DNA from: Clostridiaceae bacterium
GTDB lineage: Bacteria > Bacillota > Clostridia > Lachnospirales > Lachnospiraceae
Length of the DNA stretch: 64,000 nucleotides
Assembly (NCBI GenBank): GCA_910574345.1
Contig: CAJSZV010000009.1
Span: forward strand, 124,001 to 188,000
Direction of reading: 5' to 3'
Numbering within the stretch: position 1 is the first letter of the stretch; every line of letters starts with the position of its first letter. Positions 35,075-44,870 of the stretch are shown in pieces. The notes beneath the pieces were generated by a model that was given only the letters and a program-made list of their open reading frames with translations, had not been told where the DNA came from and made no database searches. The position numbers were made by a program, and so were the translations under genes.

Positions 35075-36433
35075 ATGCACAAGCAAATTAAAATGATAAC
35101 CGCCTTTTTTCTGACAGCTGCCATGACGGCAGGATTGGCAGGATGCAGTTCGCCGTCATCTGACAGTACTCAGACAACACAAGCCGGTCAGCCGGCTCAG
35201 ACCAATCAGGCGGACCAGACCAGCCAGGCTCCGGAGGAGAGCAAAAGTACGGATAAGGTAGATATTACTCTGGCAGTGTGGACCTCTTCCAGTGCGGCTG
35301 CCCTGGAGGAAGCCCAGAATACATTTAACAATTCCCAGGATAAAATCAATTTTAAAGTGGAGATTCAGGCGGATGATTATGCCCAATATCTAGGAGCTAA
35401 GACAGTAGCCAACGATCTGCCGGATTTGTTTTATCTCAATCCCTACAGTGAACTGAAACAGTATGCAAAAAACGGGTATCTTCTGGATTTAAGCGATCAG
35501 CCTTTTGCATCTAAGATTTATGACAGCACAAAAGAAGGGGTTTCTTATGATGGGAAGATCTATGGTTATCCCAGTACCGTGGAATATTGGGGACTGTTTT
35601 ACAACATAGACGTTTTTGAGCAGGCAGGGATTACGGAACTTCCAACAACCTTTTCTCAGTTAGAGGATGCGTGTGAGAAGTTAAAAGCCAGCGGAATCAC
35701 TCCTTTTGCCGCGACCTACAAAGATTCCTGGACCTGTGAGCAGGTGTTCTGTGCCCTTTATGCGGCTGCTATGCAGGATCGCCTGCCTGGATGGATTGAT
35801 GACATGAATGCGGGAAATAGTACCTTCACTCAGGAGGGTGTAGATAAAGTATTTCGGTTTATTGATTTGATGAAGGAAAATTCGGGGACCAATTATATGG
35901 ATTCCGATGCCTCGGCAGGATATAATTCATTTGCCAACGGCGATGCAGCCATGATCTTTTTGGGCCAATTTGCTTTGCGGTCTGCCAGGAAAGTAAATCA
36001 GGATATTCAGCTGGGCATGCTTCCCATTCCGATTTCCGACAACCCGGAGGAATCAAAGATCATGTGCAATACAGGTGTTGGAATCGTTGTAAATCCCAAT
36101 GGAAAACACGTACAGGAAGCTTTGGAAGTACTGGAATATATTACTGATAATACGGATGGGGTAAGGAACTGGACAATTATTATGCTGGATGATGTGGGAG
36201 GAGCCATGCCCAGTATCCCGGTAAAAATGCAGAATGTTGTAAATGAGCCCTTCTACCAGACAGCATCCCAATATATAGCAGACGGAAAGACTATGGGTAA
36301 AATATCCAACCAGCTGAATTCTGGAGCCATGGAAATTATTAAAGGCGTAGTGCAGGGATATTTTGCGGATATGAGCAGCCAGGAGGAGATTCTTAACCAG
36401 CTGGATGAGCAGATCCTGAAACTGGCAGAATAA
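35075..36433 (+). CDS. ABC transporter substrate-binding lipoprotein (CUT1 type)
   Basis: A 452-residue family 1 extracellular solute-binding protein. The lipoprotein signal ends in the lipobox LAGC (residues about 21-24), followed by a Ser/Thr/Gln-rich linker of 35 residues and then the binding fold (VDITLAVWTSSSAAALEEAQ, then LPDLFYLNPYSELKQYAKNG and YGYPSTVEYWGLFYN). This family binds sugars, oligosaccharides or glycerol phosphodiesters. GGGAGG precedes the ATG. It is the first gene of an operon with two permeases and a phosphodiesterase. No ATPase is encoded, so a shared MsmX/MsmK-type ATPase is expected. Confidence 0.92.
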   Translation: MHKQIKMITAFFLTAAMTAGLAGCSSPSSDSTQTTQAGQPAQTNQADQTSQAPEESKSTDKVDITLAVWTSSSAAALEEAQNTFNNSQDKINFKVEIQADDYAQYLGAKTVANDLPDLFYLNPYSELKQYAKNGYLLDLSDQPFASKIYDSTKEGVSYDGKIYGYPSTVEYWGLFYNIDVFEQAGITELPTTFSQLEDACEKLKASGITPFAATYKDSWTCEQVFCALYAAAMQDRLPGWIDDMNAGNSTFTQEGVDKVFRFIDLMKENSGTNYMDSDASAGYNSFANGDAAMIFLGQFALRSARKVNQDIQLGMLPIPISDNPEESKIMCNTGVGIVVNPNGKHVQEALEVLEYITDNTDGVRNWTIIMLDDVGGAMPSIPVKMQNVVNEPFYQTASQYIADGKTMGKISNQLNSGAMEIIKGVVQGYFADMSSQEEILNQLDEQILKLAE

Positions 36434-36457
36434 AGAAGGAAAGGAAAAGGTGGCCCT

Positions 36458-37345
36458 GTGTCCTCAGCATTTTATAAGAAAAACACCAGATTTTATCTGG
36501 CTCTGTTGATTCCGGCATTTTGCCTTTACTGCCTGGCTCTTATTGGCCCCCTGTTTTTCGGCACAGTACCGTCCTCTTTTTATGACTGGAACATTATTAA
36601 GGCAAAAAGGAATTTTACAGGATTTGAAAATTTCGCAGAGTTGATTCATGATAAGCAATTTTTAACCAGCCTTTTCTTTACATTAAAGCTGGGCGTTGTA
36701 ACGGTTACCCTGAACAATATTATTGCATTTGCCATTTCCTATTTTTTGAACGAAAATGTTTTTGCCAAGGGTTTTACAAGATCCATGTTTTTTATGCCCA
36801 ATACCATTGGCGGGATTATGGTAGCTTTTATATGGTGCTTTTTATTTACCAATGTGCTTCCCAAAATCTTTTCAGCGGCAGGTTTGGAATCAATGGCGTC
36901 AATCAGCTGGTTCGGCAGCGGTTCCATGGCGTTTATAACCATTGTCGCGGCAGCTGTGTGGACCGGTTCCGGATTTTTGATGGTACTGTATCTGGCCGGT
37001 CTCCAGAATATCTCTGCAGATATTCTGGAGGCCGGGGAGATCGACGGATGTACAGGGTTTAAAAAGGTGATCCTGCTTCAGCTTCCCCTTTTGATGCCCA
37101 CCATAACCATTAATCTGTTTGTGTCAATTGCCGGGGCGTTTAAGTCCTTTGACATCCCGTATGCCATGACAGGCGGGGGTCCTGCCGGCGTGACCAATAC
37201 CATTGCGCTGAATATATACAAGGATGCCTTTTCCACCTACAATATGGGGTATGCCTGTGCCAAATCAGTGGTTCTGTTTTTCATCGTAATGGCAATTACA
37301 TGCATCCAGCTGAGGTTTACAAGAAAAAAGGAGGTTCAGTTGTGA
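36458..37345 (+). CDS. ABC transporter permease, MalF/UgpA-like
   Basis: A 295-residue permease with six membrane helices. The EAA loop that docks the ATPase is visible in ILEAGEIDGCTGFKKVILLQLPLL (about residues 190-213). It begins with a GTG at 36458 after AAAGG, 24 bases after the binding protein gene, and its stop overlaps the start of the next permease (GTGA). It forms the first half of the membrane channel. Confidence 0.92.
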   Translation: MSSAFYKKNTRFYLALLIPAFCLYCLALIGPLFFGTVPSSFYDWNIIKAKRNFTGFENFAELIHDKQFLTSLFFTLKLGVVTVTLNNIIAFAISYFLNENVFAKGFTRSMFFMPNTIGGIMVAFIWCFLFTNVLPKIFSAAGLESMASISWFGSGSMAFITIVAAAVWTGSGFLMVLYLAGLQNISADILEAGEIDGCTGFKKVILLQLPLLMPTITINLFVSIAGAFKSFDIPYAMTGGGPAGVTNTIALNIYKDAFSTYNMGYACAKSVVLFFIVMAITCIQLRFTRKKEVQL

Positions 37346-38178
37346 AAGCAATGGGAAAGAGAAAGAGAAGATACTGGATTCAGGGCACACTGGTTTTTCT
37401 GGCCGGGATTCTGTTTATGATGCCTGTATTTTTAATTGTAATGAACGCCTTTAAATCCAATCGGGAGATTATGCTTTCTTTCCTGTCTTTTCCGAAAACC
37501 CTATATCTGCATAATTTTCAGGAAGCCATGAGACTGATGAATTTCTGGGTATCCTTCCGCAACACGGCAGTCATCGCAGTGGGAACGGTCTTCCTGTCAG
37601 TAATTGTCAGTTATATGGCGGCCTATGGCATTTCCCATCTTAGAGGGAAGTTTTCCGACGGGTTTTATCTCTTCTTTGTCTTAGGGCAGCTGGTGTCCAT
37701 TCATACGGTAATGGTCTATATCTCTGTAATGGCTACCAAATTCCATATGAACAACACCTTTTGGGGATTGATCCTGATTCATGGAGGGTTTAACAGCGCC
37801 TTCGGAGTTATGACCTACACGGGATTTCTAAAGAGCGTTCCAAGGGAACTGGAAGAAGCAGCAGCGATCGACGGATGCAATGCTTTCCAGATCATGACCA
37901 GGATTGTGCTACCTCTTGTTAAGCCAACAACCATGACCGTGTCAGTGCTGTACTTTTTGTGGTCCTGGAATGAATTTCTCCTTCCCTCCATTATGATTGG
38001 CGATTCGGGACTGAGACCGCTGACGGTAAATCTGAATATGTTTAAGAATACCAGCGGTACGGAGTGGAATTACCTTATTGCGGGACTGACCCTTACGTTA
38101 ATACCGATTTTTATTATCTATATTCTGGCTCAGAAATACATTACCAGCGGTATGATGTCAGGAGCGGTAAAATCGTAG
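37342..38178 (+). CDS. ABC transporter permease, MalG/UgpE-like
   Basis: A 278-residue permease with six helices. Its EAA loop is LEEAAAIDGCNAFQIMTRIVLP (about residues 170-192). The start is a GTG at 37342 with AAGGAGG seven bases upstream; a longer frame from 37300 would overlap the previous gene. It overlaps that gene by four bases and pairs with it. Confidence 0.92.
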   Translation: MKAMGKRKRRYWIQGTLVFLAGILFMMPVFLIVMNAFKSNREIMLSFLSFPKTLYLHNFQEAMRLMNFWVSFRNTAVIAVGTVFLSVIVSYMAAYGISHLRGKFSDGFYLFFVLGQLVSIHTVMVYISVMATKFHMNNTFWGLILIHGGFNSAFGVMTYTGFLKSVPRELEEAAAIDGCNAFQIMTRIVLPLVKPTTMTVSVLYFLWSWNEFLLPSIMIGDSGLRPLTVNLNMFKNTSGTEWNYLIAGLTLTLIPIFIIYILAQKYITSGMMSGAVKS

Positions 38179-38211
38179 GAAAGACAGAAAATAATAGGAG
38201 AAAACGGGATA

Positions 38212-39519
38212 ATGGAAAGAAAAAAGAAGCTGATTGTATTCTCTGCCGACGCCATGGTATGGGAAGATATGGAGTATTTTAAAGAGCTCCCTAATTATAA
38301 GAAATATCTTGAAGGCGGATGCATGATTGAGAGGGTTGATTCGGTTTATCCCACTACTACATATCCCTGCCATACCACAATGGCTACAGGAGTGTGGCCC
38401 GATAAACATCAGGTTACAGGAAACGGGCAGTTTAAGCCCGGTGTTTTGCCTCAGCCGTGGAGATGGGATTACAGCTTTGTGGAATGGAAAGAAGATATCT
38501 TTTCTGCGGCAAAGAAAGCCGGTTATACGACGGCATCTGTTTTCTGGCCTGTTACGGGCAATCATCCGTTTATTGATTATCTGATCGACGAGTATTGGAC
38601 TCAGGGACCGTCAGATACGCCGAGACAAGCCTGGGGACGGATGGGATCCAGCAGTGAAGTGCTGGATATTGTGGAAAGACATATTGGAAGCAATGAGATT
38701 CGCAGGCATCCGGATACGGAGCGGTTTATTGTAGACTGTACCTGCGACATTATCCGCCGGTATGGCCCTGATGTGATCTTTCTTCACCCTGCCAATATTG
38801 ACGGATACCGCCACGAGACAGGACTTTTTAATGACAAAGTTTTGCAGGGACTTCATGAAACGGATCAATGGATCGGAGAAATTATGAAAGCTGTCAAAGA
38901 TATAGGACAGCTGGACAATACAAATCTGGTACTCACCAGCGATCATGGGCAGATGGAGACCAAAAGAGTCATAAACCCTAATGTGATTTTGGCAGATCAT
39001 GGGCTCATAAGAAAACACGGCGACGGGTCTTTAAAAGATTGGGATGCATGGTGTGCATCCGGAGGAATGTCGGCTTTGGTTTATCTTAAGAACCCAAAGG
39101 ACCGGCGAATATATGAAAAGACTTATAAGCTGCTTTGCGATATAATGAACGAGGGGATCTATGGAATCAGTCAGGTTTTAACTGAATGTGAGGCGGGAGC
39201 CTGTCATTTAGCCGGTCCTTTTTCCTTTGTTTTAGAGACGGATGGCTATACCTCCTTTGGCGATGAGATTAACCGCCCCCTTGTGCAGAATCATGACTCG
39301 GCGGATTACCGCTACGGAAAAGCCACCCACGGATATCTTCCAGCCAAAGGACCACAGCCTGTGTTCCTGGCAAAAGGGCCGGATTTTAATGAAAAGGTGA
39401 TTATGAAAAGGGGGCGTCTGATTGACCAGGCTCCCACCTATGCAAAGCTTCTGGGAACAGCCCTTCCCAATGCCGACGGGAATGCCATAGAAAGCTTTAT
39501 ACGCAAAACACAGAAGTAG
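38212..39519 (+). CDS. NPP-family phosphodiesterase/nucleotide pyrophosphatase, cytoplasmic
   Basis: A 435-residue enzyme of the alkaline-phosphatase superfamily, ectonucleotide pyrophosphatase/phosphodiesterase (NPP) group. The zinc sites and nucleophile are visible: SADAM (Asp13), YPTTTYPCHTTMATG with nucleophile Thr50, NIDGYRHETG (Asp and His), TSDHGQME (Asp-His) and the last His in KATHGYLP. There is no signal peptide, unlike the eukaryotic ectoenzymes, so it acts inside. It is the last gene of the ABC operon, 33 bases after the permease. The simplest reading is that the transporter imports a phosphodiester or phosphorylated compound that this enzyme splits; that is inference. Confidence 0.85.
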   Translation: MERKKKLIVFSADAMVWEDMEYFKELPNYKKYLEGGCMIERVDSVYPTTTYPCHTTMATGVWPDKHQVTGNGQFKPGVLPQPWRWDYSFVEWKEDIFSAAKKAGYTTASVFWPVTGNHPFIDYLIDEYWTQGPSDTPRQAWGRMGSSSEVLDIVERHIGSNEIRRHPDTERFIVDCTCDIIRRYGPDVIFLHPANIDGYRHETGLFNDKVLQGLHETDQWIGEIMKAVKDIGQLDNTNLVLTSDHGQMETKRVINPNVILADHGLIRKHGDGSLKDWDAWCASGGMSALVYLKNPKDRRIYEKTYKLLCDIMNEGIYGISQVLTECEAGACHLAGPFSFVLETDGYTSFGDEINRPLVQNHDSADYRYGKATHGYLPAKGPQPVFLAKGPDFNEKVIMKRGRLIDQAPTYAKLLGTALPNADGNAIESFIRKTQK

Positions 39520-39597
39520 GAAAAGGTCCAGATTCTTATATTCTAATGTTAGGGCTTTTAAATTCCTCAAATCTATGATAAAATAATGAAACTTATA

Positions 39598-39640
39598 AAG
39601 CGTTAGCATCTGTCCTCCCAGGGATGGTTTGTTAACGCTT
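39598..39640 (+). repeat. inverted repeat between NPP gene and pth
   Basis: AAGCGTTA (39598-39605) and TAACGCTT (39633-39640) form an 8-bp stem around a 27-base loop. The left arm plus flank (AAAGCGTTAGCAT) matches the right half of a cre site. No T tract follows. It may be the operon end or an operator for pth; a weak promoter (TTTGTT, 16 bases, TATAAA at 39650-39655) lies beside it. Confidence 0.4.
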
Positions 39641-39691
39641 AATGTGCTGTATAAATAATGATCACTGGTTTGAATAAGGAGCAGACTAATT

Positions 39692-40267
39692 ATGTATATT
39701 ATAGCAGGACTGGGTAATCCGGATGGCAGGTACGAGAATACAAGGCATAATGTAGGCTTTGAGGTGATTGATATTCTGGCGGACCGCATGGGTATCTGCG
39801 CAGATGAGAAAAAGCACAGGGCGCTGTGCGGCAGAGGCGTGCTGGAGGGACAGAAAGTCATACTTTTAAAGCCTCAGACTTATATGAATCTGAGCGGAGA
39901 AAGTGTTCGCGCAGCCGCAGATTTCTATAAGGCGGAACCGGAAAATATTATTGTGGTATATGACGATATCAGTCTGGAGCCGGGCCAGTTACGGATTCGG
40001 GGGAAGGGCAGCGCCGGAGGCCACAACGGAATCAAGAATATTATCGCCCATTTGGGAACCCAGGAGTTTCCACGGGTAAAGGTGGGAATCGGAGAAAAGC
40101 CTAAGGGCATGGATCTGGCGGATTATGTGCTGAGTCATTTTTCCCAGGGGGAGAGAGAGACCATGAGAGAGGCATATAAAGAGGCGGCGGAGGCGGTGGC
40201 AGTTATGGTAGGTCAGGGAATCGACGAGGCTATGAACCGGTTTAACGGAAAAAAGAAGGCGGAGTGA
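39692..40267 (+). CDS. pth: peptidyl-tRNA hydrolase
   Basis: A 191-residue enzyme that frees tRNAs from prematurely released peptidyl-tRNA. The signatures are IIAGLGNPDGRYENTRHNVGF with the catalytic His (about residue 20), KPQTYMNLSGESV, VVYDDISLEPGQLRIRGKGSAGGHNGIKNI, and GEKPKGMDLADYVLSHFS. The length is typical. AAGGAG precedes the ATG. It precedes mfd by 19 bases, the conserved pth-mfd order of Firmicutes. Confidence 0.96.
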   Translation: MYIIAGLGNPDGRYENTRHNVGFEVIDILADRMGICADEKKHRALCGRGVLEGQKVILLKPQTYMNLSGESVRAAADFYKAEPENIIVVYDDISLEPGQLRIRGKGSAGGHNGIKNIIAHLGTQEFPRVKVGIGEKPKGMDLADYVLSHFSQGERETMREAYKEAAEAVAVMVGQGIDEAMNRFNGKKKAE

Positions 40268-40286
40268 GAGGCGGAAAGGGGAACGC

Positions 40287-43200
40287 ATGAGCAGGGTATT
40301 TGTAAATCCACTGACAGAACTGGCAGAGTATGAGGAGATGAATCAGGCTCTGAACCGGGGACAGGGACCGGTTCAGATCAGCGGCTGCATGGACTCCCAG
40401 AAAGTACATCTGATGCAGGAGACGGGAGATGAGTCTGTCTGGAAACTGGTGGTAACTTATGATGATTCCAGAGCAAAGGAGATCTATGAGGATTTTCGAT
40501 GCTTTCAGGATCAGGTATGGCTGTACCCCTCCAGAGACCTTCTTTTTTACACGGCGGATATCCACGGCAACCTTCTGACAAAGCAAAGGATGCTGGTTCT
40601 CAAGCATCTCATTGAAGACCGTTTTGGGGTGGTGGTGACTACGCTGGACGGGCTTATGGATCATCTCCTTCCTTTAGATGCCGTGAAGAAACAGATCCTG
40701 ACTGTGAGACAGGGGGAGACAGTCAATACGGACGAGTGGCGGCAGAGGCTGGTTGCCCTGGGATATGAGCGCATGGCTCAGGTAGACGGCATGGGACAGT
40801 TTTCCATACGAGGCGGAATTATCGATGTGTTTCCCCTGACTGAAGAGCTGCCTTTTCGCATTGAGCTTTGGGATGATGAGGTGGATTCCATAAGAACCTT
40901 TGACTTGGAAAGCCAGAGATCCGTGGAGCAGGTGGATTCTGTGGTCCTGTATCCGGCATCGGAGCAGGCGCTGACAAAAGAGCAGCTGGATGAAGGACTG
41001 AAATTAGTAAAAGAAGAAGCCAGGAAGCAGGAAAAGATTCTGAGGGATCAGAGGAAGACGGAAGAAGCCTATAGGATCTCTTCCATAATAAAAGAATTTA
41101 CAGAAGGGGTGGAGGAAGGCTATGTCAGCAGCGGGCTGGACAGCTATCTCACTTATTTTTGCAAAGATACCGTATCGTTCCGGCAGTATTTTCCCCGTGA
41201 CCATACCCTTATTTTTCTGGATGAACCGGCCAGGCTGAAAGAGAAAGGGGAAACCGTAGAGGCGGAGTTTCGGGAGAGCATGATCCACCGGCTGGAAAAG
41301 GGATATCTTCTTCCGGAGCAGACCAGCCTCTTATACTCTGTAAAGGAGACCATGGCCGGCCTTATGACGGACCGTACGGTCATGGTGACAGGGCTGGAGC
41401 AGAGGCTTTCCGGGATGACTGTAAAGAGCCGTTATGGCATCCAGGCGAAAAGTATTAATTCTTATCAAAATGGATTCGAACTCTTAATCAAGGATTTGAA
41501 GCGGTGGAAGAGAGAGAAGTACCGGGTAATTCTTTTGTCCGCCTCTCATACAAGGGCCAGCCGTCTTGCCGGGGAACTGCGGGAATATGAATTAAGCGCC
41601 TTCTGCCCCGACGACGAAGAACACCAGGTGCAGCCGGGAGAGATACTGGTGACCTACGGCAATCTTCACCGGGGCTTCGAGTATCCTCAGATTAAATTTG
41701 TGGTAATCACCGAAGGCGATATGTTCGGCGCTTCCAGGAAAAAAAAGAAGCGGAAAAAAACTTCCTATGAAGGAAAGAAGATTCAAAGTTTCTCAGAACT
41801 GTCCGTAGGGGATTACGTGGTCCATGAGGATCACGGCCTGGGCATCTACCGCGGAATCGAGAAGATCGAGCAGGATCGGGTGGTAAAGGACTACTTAAAG
41901 ATCGAATATGCAGACGGCGGTAACTTGTACCTGTTGGCTACCAGGCTGGACGGTATTCAGAAATACGCGGGAGCCGATGCGAAAGCTCCCAAACTGAATA
42001 AACTGGGCGGGGAACAATGGAATAAGACAAAAGCCAAAGTAAAAGGCGCGGTGAAACAGATCGCAAAAGAGCTGGTGGAACTCTATGCCGCAAGGCAGGA
42101 AACAGAAGGGTTCAGGTACAGCGGAGATTCCGTGTGGCAGAGGGAATTTGAGGAATTATTCCCCTATGAGGAGACCGACGATCAGTTAGATGCTATAGAA
42201 GCCACCAAAAAGGATATGGAGAGCCGAAAAATTATGGACCGTCTGATCTGCGGGGACGTGGGTTATGGGAAGACAGAGATCGCCCTCCGGGCGGCTTTTA
42301 AGGCCATTCAGGACGGAAAGCAGGTGGTGTATCTGGTGCCCACAACCATATTAGCCCAGCAGCATTACAATACCTTTGTCCAGAGAATGAAGGACTTTCC
42401 GGTTCGGGTGGACTTAATGTCCCGGTTTCGGTCGGCAGCGGAGCAGAAGAAAACTCTGGCGGATTTAAAACGCGGGCTGGTGGATGTGGTGATCGGTACA
42501 CACAGGGTACTGTCAAAGGACGTGGTGTTTAAAGATCTGGGACTCCTGATTATCGACGAGGAGCAGAGGTTTGGAGTGGCCCATAAGGAGAAGATCAAAC
42601 AGCTGAAGGCTAATATTGATGTATTGACTCTGACAGCCACGCCTATTCCCAGAACCCTTCATATGAGTCTTGTAGGAATCCGGGATATGAGCGTATTGGA
42701 GGAGCCCCCCGTAGACCGGGTCCCTATTCAGACCTATGTGATGGAATACAATGATGAGATGGTCAGGGAGGCCATTAACCGGGAACTGGCCAGGAACGGT
42801 CAGGTGTATTATGTCTATAACCGGGTTCATGACATTGAGGAGGTGGCGCTCCATGTATCGGAACTGGTTCCGGGCGCCGCAGTAGTCTTCGCCCATGGAC
42901 AGATGCAGGAGAGACAGCTGGAAAAGATCATGTTCGATTTTGTCAACGGTGATATTGACGTGCTGGTATCCACTACCATTATTGAGACGGGACTGGATAT
43001 TCCCAATGCCAATACCATGATCATCCATGATGCTGACCGCATGGGATTGTCTCAGCTCTATCAGCTTCGGGGGCGCGTGGGGCGTTCCAGCCGGGTCTCT
43101 TATGCATTCCTGATGTATAAAAGGGACAAGATGCTGAAAGAAGAAGCGGAGAAGCGCCTCCAGGCCATCAGAGAATTTACGGAACTTGGTTCGGGAATCA

Positions 43201-43817
43201 AGATTGCCATGCGCGATCTGGAGATCAGAGGCGCAGGCAATGTGCTGGGGGCAGAGCAGCACGGCCACATGGAGGCAGTAGGATACGATCTGTACTGCAA
43301 GCTTTTAAATCAGGCCGTTCAGGCTCTCAAGGGAAAGCGGACAGAGGAAGAGGATTTCCAGTCTGTGGTGGACTGTGATATCAATGCCTATATTCCGGCA
43401 GGTTATATTAAAAACGAGTATCAGAAGCTGGATATCTATAAGCGGATCTCTGCCATAGAGAATGAAGAAGAATATATGGATATGCAGGATGAACTCATAG
43501 ACCGTTTTGGGGAACTGCCCAAAACTGTGGAAAATCTGCTGCAGATCGCGTATTTAAAAGCCCTTGCTCATCAGGCTTATGTGACGGAGGTGAATATTAA
43601 CCGTCAGGAGATACGCATGATCATGTATCCCAAGGCAAGGCTGAGAACGGCACAAATGCCGGAACTGATTGCCGAATATAAAGGAAGCCTTAAGATGCAG
43701 ACAGGTGAAAAGACGGGATTGTTTTATCAGGAAAAGACTGGAAAAAACCGCGACAGCAAAAAGATGATGGAGAAGGCGAAAGAGATTCTTGAGAAGCTGG
43801 GACAGCTGACGGAATAG
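40287..43817 (+). CDS. mfd: transcription-repair coupling factor Mfd
   Basis: An 1176-residue protein that pushes stalled RNA polymerase off damaged DNA and recruits UvrA. Domains in order: UvrB-like N-terminal region (about 25-340, including FPLTEELPFRIELWDDEVDS), the RNA-polymerase-interacting CarD-like domain (about 500-565; FSELSVGDYVVHEDHGLGIY), the translocase with Walker A GDVGYGKTE (about 656-664) and DEEQ (about 757-760), helicase motifs such as TATPIPRTLHMSL and QLRGRVGRS, and the C-terminal TRCF domain. The length matches B. subtilis Mfd (1177). Confidence 0.97.
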   Translation: MSRVFVNPLTELAEYEEMNQALNRGQGPVQISGCMDSQKVHLMQETGDESVWKLVVTYDDSRAKEIYEDFRCFQDQVWLYPSRDLLFYTADIHGNLLTKQRMLVLKHLIEDRFGVVVTTLDGLMDHLLPLDAVKKQILTVRQGETVNTDEWRQRLVALGYERMAQVDGMGQFSIRGGIIDVFPLTEELPFRIELWDDEVDSIRTFDLESQRSVEQVDSVVLYPASEQALTKEQLDEGLKLVKEEARKQEKILRDQRKTEEAYRISSIIKEFTEGVEEGYVSSGLDSYLTYFCKDTVSFRQYFPRDHTLIFLDEPARLKEKGETVEAEFRESMIHRLEKGYLLPEQTSLLYSVKETMAGLMTDRTVMVTGLEQRLSGMTVKSRYGIQAKSINSYQNGFELLIKDLKRWKREKYRVILLSASHTRASRLAGELREYELSAFCPDDEEHQVQPGEILVTYGNLHRGFEYPQIKFVVITEGDMFGASRKKKKRKKTSYEGKKIQSFSELSVGDYVVHEDHGLGIYRGIEKIEQDRVVKDYLKIEYADGGNLYLLATRLDGIQKYAGADAKAPKLNKLGGEQWNKTKAKVKGAVKQIAKELVELYAARQETEGFRYSGDSVWQREFEELFPYEETDDQLDAIEATKKDMESRKIMDRLICGDVGYGKTEIALRAAFKAIQDGKQVVYLVPTTILAQQHYNTFVQRMKDFPVRVDLMSRFRSAAEQKKTLADLKRGLVDVVIGTHRVLSKDVVFKDLGLLIIDEEQRFGVAHKEKIKQLKANIDVLTLTATPIPRTLHMSLVGIRDMSVLEEPPVDRVPIQTYVMEYNDEMVREAINRELARNGQVYYVYNRVHDIEEVALHVSELVPGAAVVFAHGQMQERQLEKIMFDFVNGDIDVLVSTTIIETGLDIPNANTMIIHDADRMGLSQLYQLRGRVGRSSRVSYAFLMYKRDKMLKEEAEKRLQAIREFTELGSGIKIAMRDLEIRGAGNVLGAEQHGHMEAVGYDLYCKLLNQAVQALKGKRTEEEDFQSVVDCDINAYIPAGYIKNEYQKLDIYKRISAIENEEEYMDMQDELIDRFGELPKTVENLLQIAYLKALAHQAYVTEVNINRQEIRMIMYPKARLRTAQMPELIAEYKGSLKMQTGEKTGLFYQEKTGKNRDSKKMMEKAKEILEKLGQLTE

Positions 43818-43833
43818 GGTAAAACGGTTATAC

Positions 43834-43862
43834 TTGACGAAATTTGAAACCTGATATAGAAT
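43834..43862 (+). promoter_or_regulatory. promoter of the MBL-fold gene
   Basis: TTGACG (43834-43839), 17 bases and TAGAAT (43857-43862). The ribosome binding site AGGGGGAG and ATG at 43896 follow. Confidence 0.72.
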
Positions 43863-43895
43863 GAAAATGGAATTTACATCAGGGGGAGATTTCAG

Positions 43896-44828
43896 ATGAT
43901 AAAAAGCATTATGGTTTCAGCGATTATGAGTACAGCCATGACGTTTACAGGGCCTGCAGGCCCGGTTCCAGAATACCCGGACAATGAAGAGACATATGCT
44001 CAGGTTGAGGTAATGGAAGAAGAGCCGGAAGAGTTTCAGACATCAGCTGTGGAACTGACCATGTTGTCCAATGACAGGGATGCCCAGATGCTCAGTGTGA
44101 TTATTCATTCGGAAACCGGGAGTACTGTGGTGATCGACGGAGGCTGGGCGGAAGACGGAGAATATCTTCTGGATGCTATAAAAAGAAAAGGCGGCAATGT
44201 AGATGCCTGGCTGATTACCCATCCTCACTCGGACCATATAGGCGCGCTGCACTATATTTTGGAGAATCGAAGAGACGAGATTAACATAGACAGGATTTAC
44301 TATTCCTTTGCCCCTCTCAGCTGGTATGAAGAGGAATCACCGGATGAAGCCCCTGCCGTATTCGCTATCATGGATGCACTGTCAGGCCTTCCGGAAGATA
44401 TGATATGTGATTCCATTGGAAAAGGGTATGAGATTGAAGCCGGAGACATCCGCGTTACCGTGGTTAACAGCCGGTATAAGATGTTCAGTGATCCCATTAA
44501 CAACAGCAGTATGGTCTATTCAGTGGAAGCAGGCGGACAGAAGATACTGTTTTTAGGTGATATGGGTTTTGACGGCGGGAATCAGCTGTTAAGAGATGCC
44601 AAGGATCATTTAAAGTCAGATATTGTTCAGGTGGCGCACCATGGCCAGAACGGAGTCGGACAGAAAGTGTATGACGCTATTTCTCCGGAGATCTGCCTGT
44701 GGCCCACACCTCAGTGGCTGTGGGATAATGAAGGCGGCCAATGGAGGACCACGGAGACAAGAGAATGGCTGCGGTCTGCAGATAATTATTGTACCAAGGA
44801 CGGAGACATTGTTCTGCAGCTGAATTAA
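43896..44828 (+). CDS. MBL-fold metallo-hydrolase, probably exported
   Basis: A 310-residue metallo-beta-lactamase-fold protein. The metal motif HxHxDH is LITHPHSDHIGAL (about residues 107-119); further ligands are in FLGDMGFDGG and VAHHGQNGV. This arrangement resembles the C-terminal domain of ComEC and other nuclease-like or phosphodiesterase-like members. The N terminus (MIKSIMVSAIMSTAMTFTGP) is a short, weak signal peptide, so secretion is likely but not certain. It is a single gene with its own promoter and terminator. The substrate is unknown. Confidence 0.82.
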   Translation: MIKSIMVSAIMSTAMTFTGPAGPVPEYPDNEETYAQVEVMEEEPEEFQTSAVELTMLSNDRDAQMLSVIIHSETGSTVVIDGGWAEDGEYLLDAIKRKGGNVDAWLITHPHSDHIGALHYILENRRDEINIDRIYYSFAPLSWYEEESPDEAPAVFAIMDALSGLPEDMICDSIGKGYEIEAGDIRVTVVNSRYKMFSDPINNSSMVYSVEAGGQKILFLGDMGFDGGNQLLRDAKDHLKSDIVQVAHHGQNGVGQKVYDAISPEICLWPTPQWLWDNEGGQWRTTETREWLRSADNYCTKDGDIVLQLN

Positions 44829-44835
44829 AAGGAGG

Positions 44836-44870
44836 AAAAGCCGGTTTCCTATTGGAGGAAGCCGGCTTTT
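44836..44870. terminator. bidirectional terminator between MBL gene and bioY
   Basis: AAAAGCCGGTTTCCT (44836-44850) and AGGAAGCCGGCTTTT (44856-44870) form a 15-bp stem with one mismatch and a five-base loop. The stop codon of bioY lies inside it. Confidence 0.9.
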
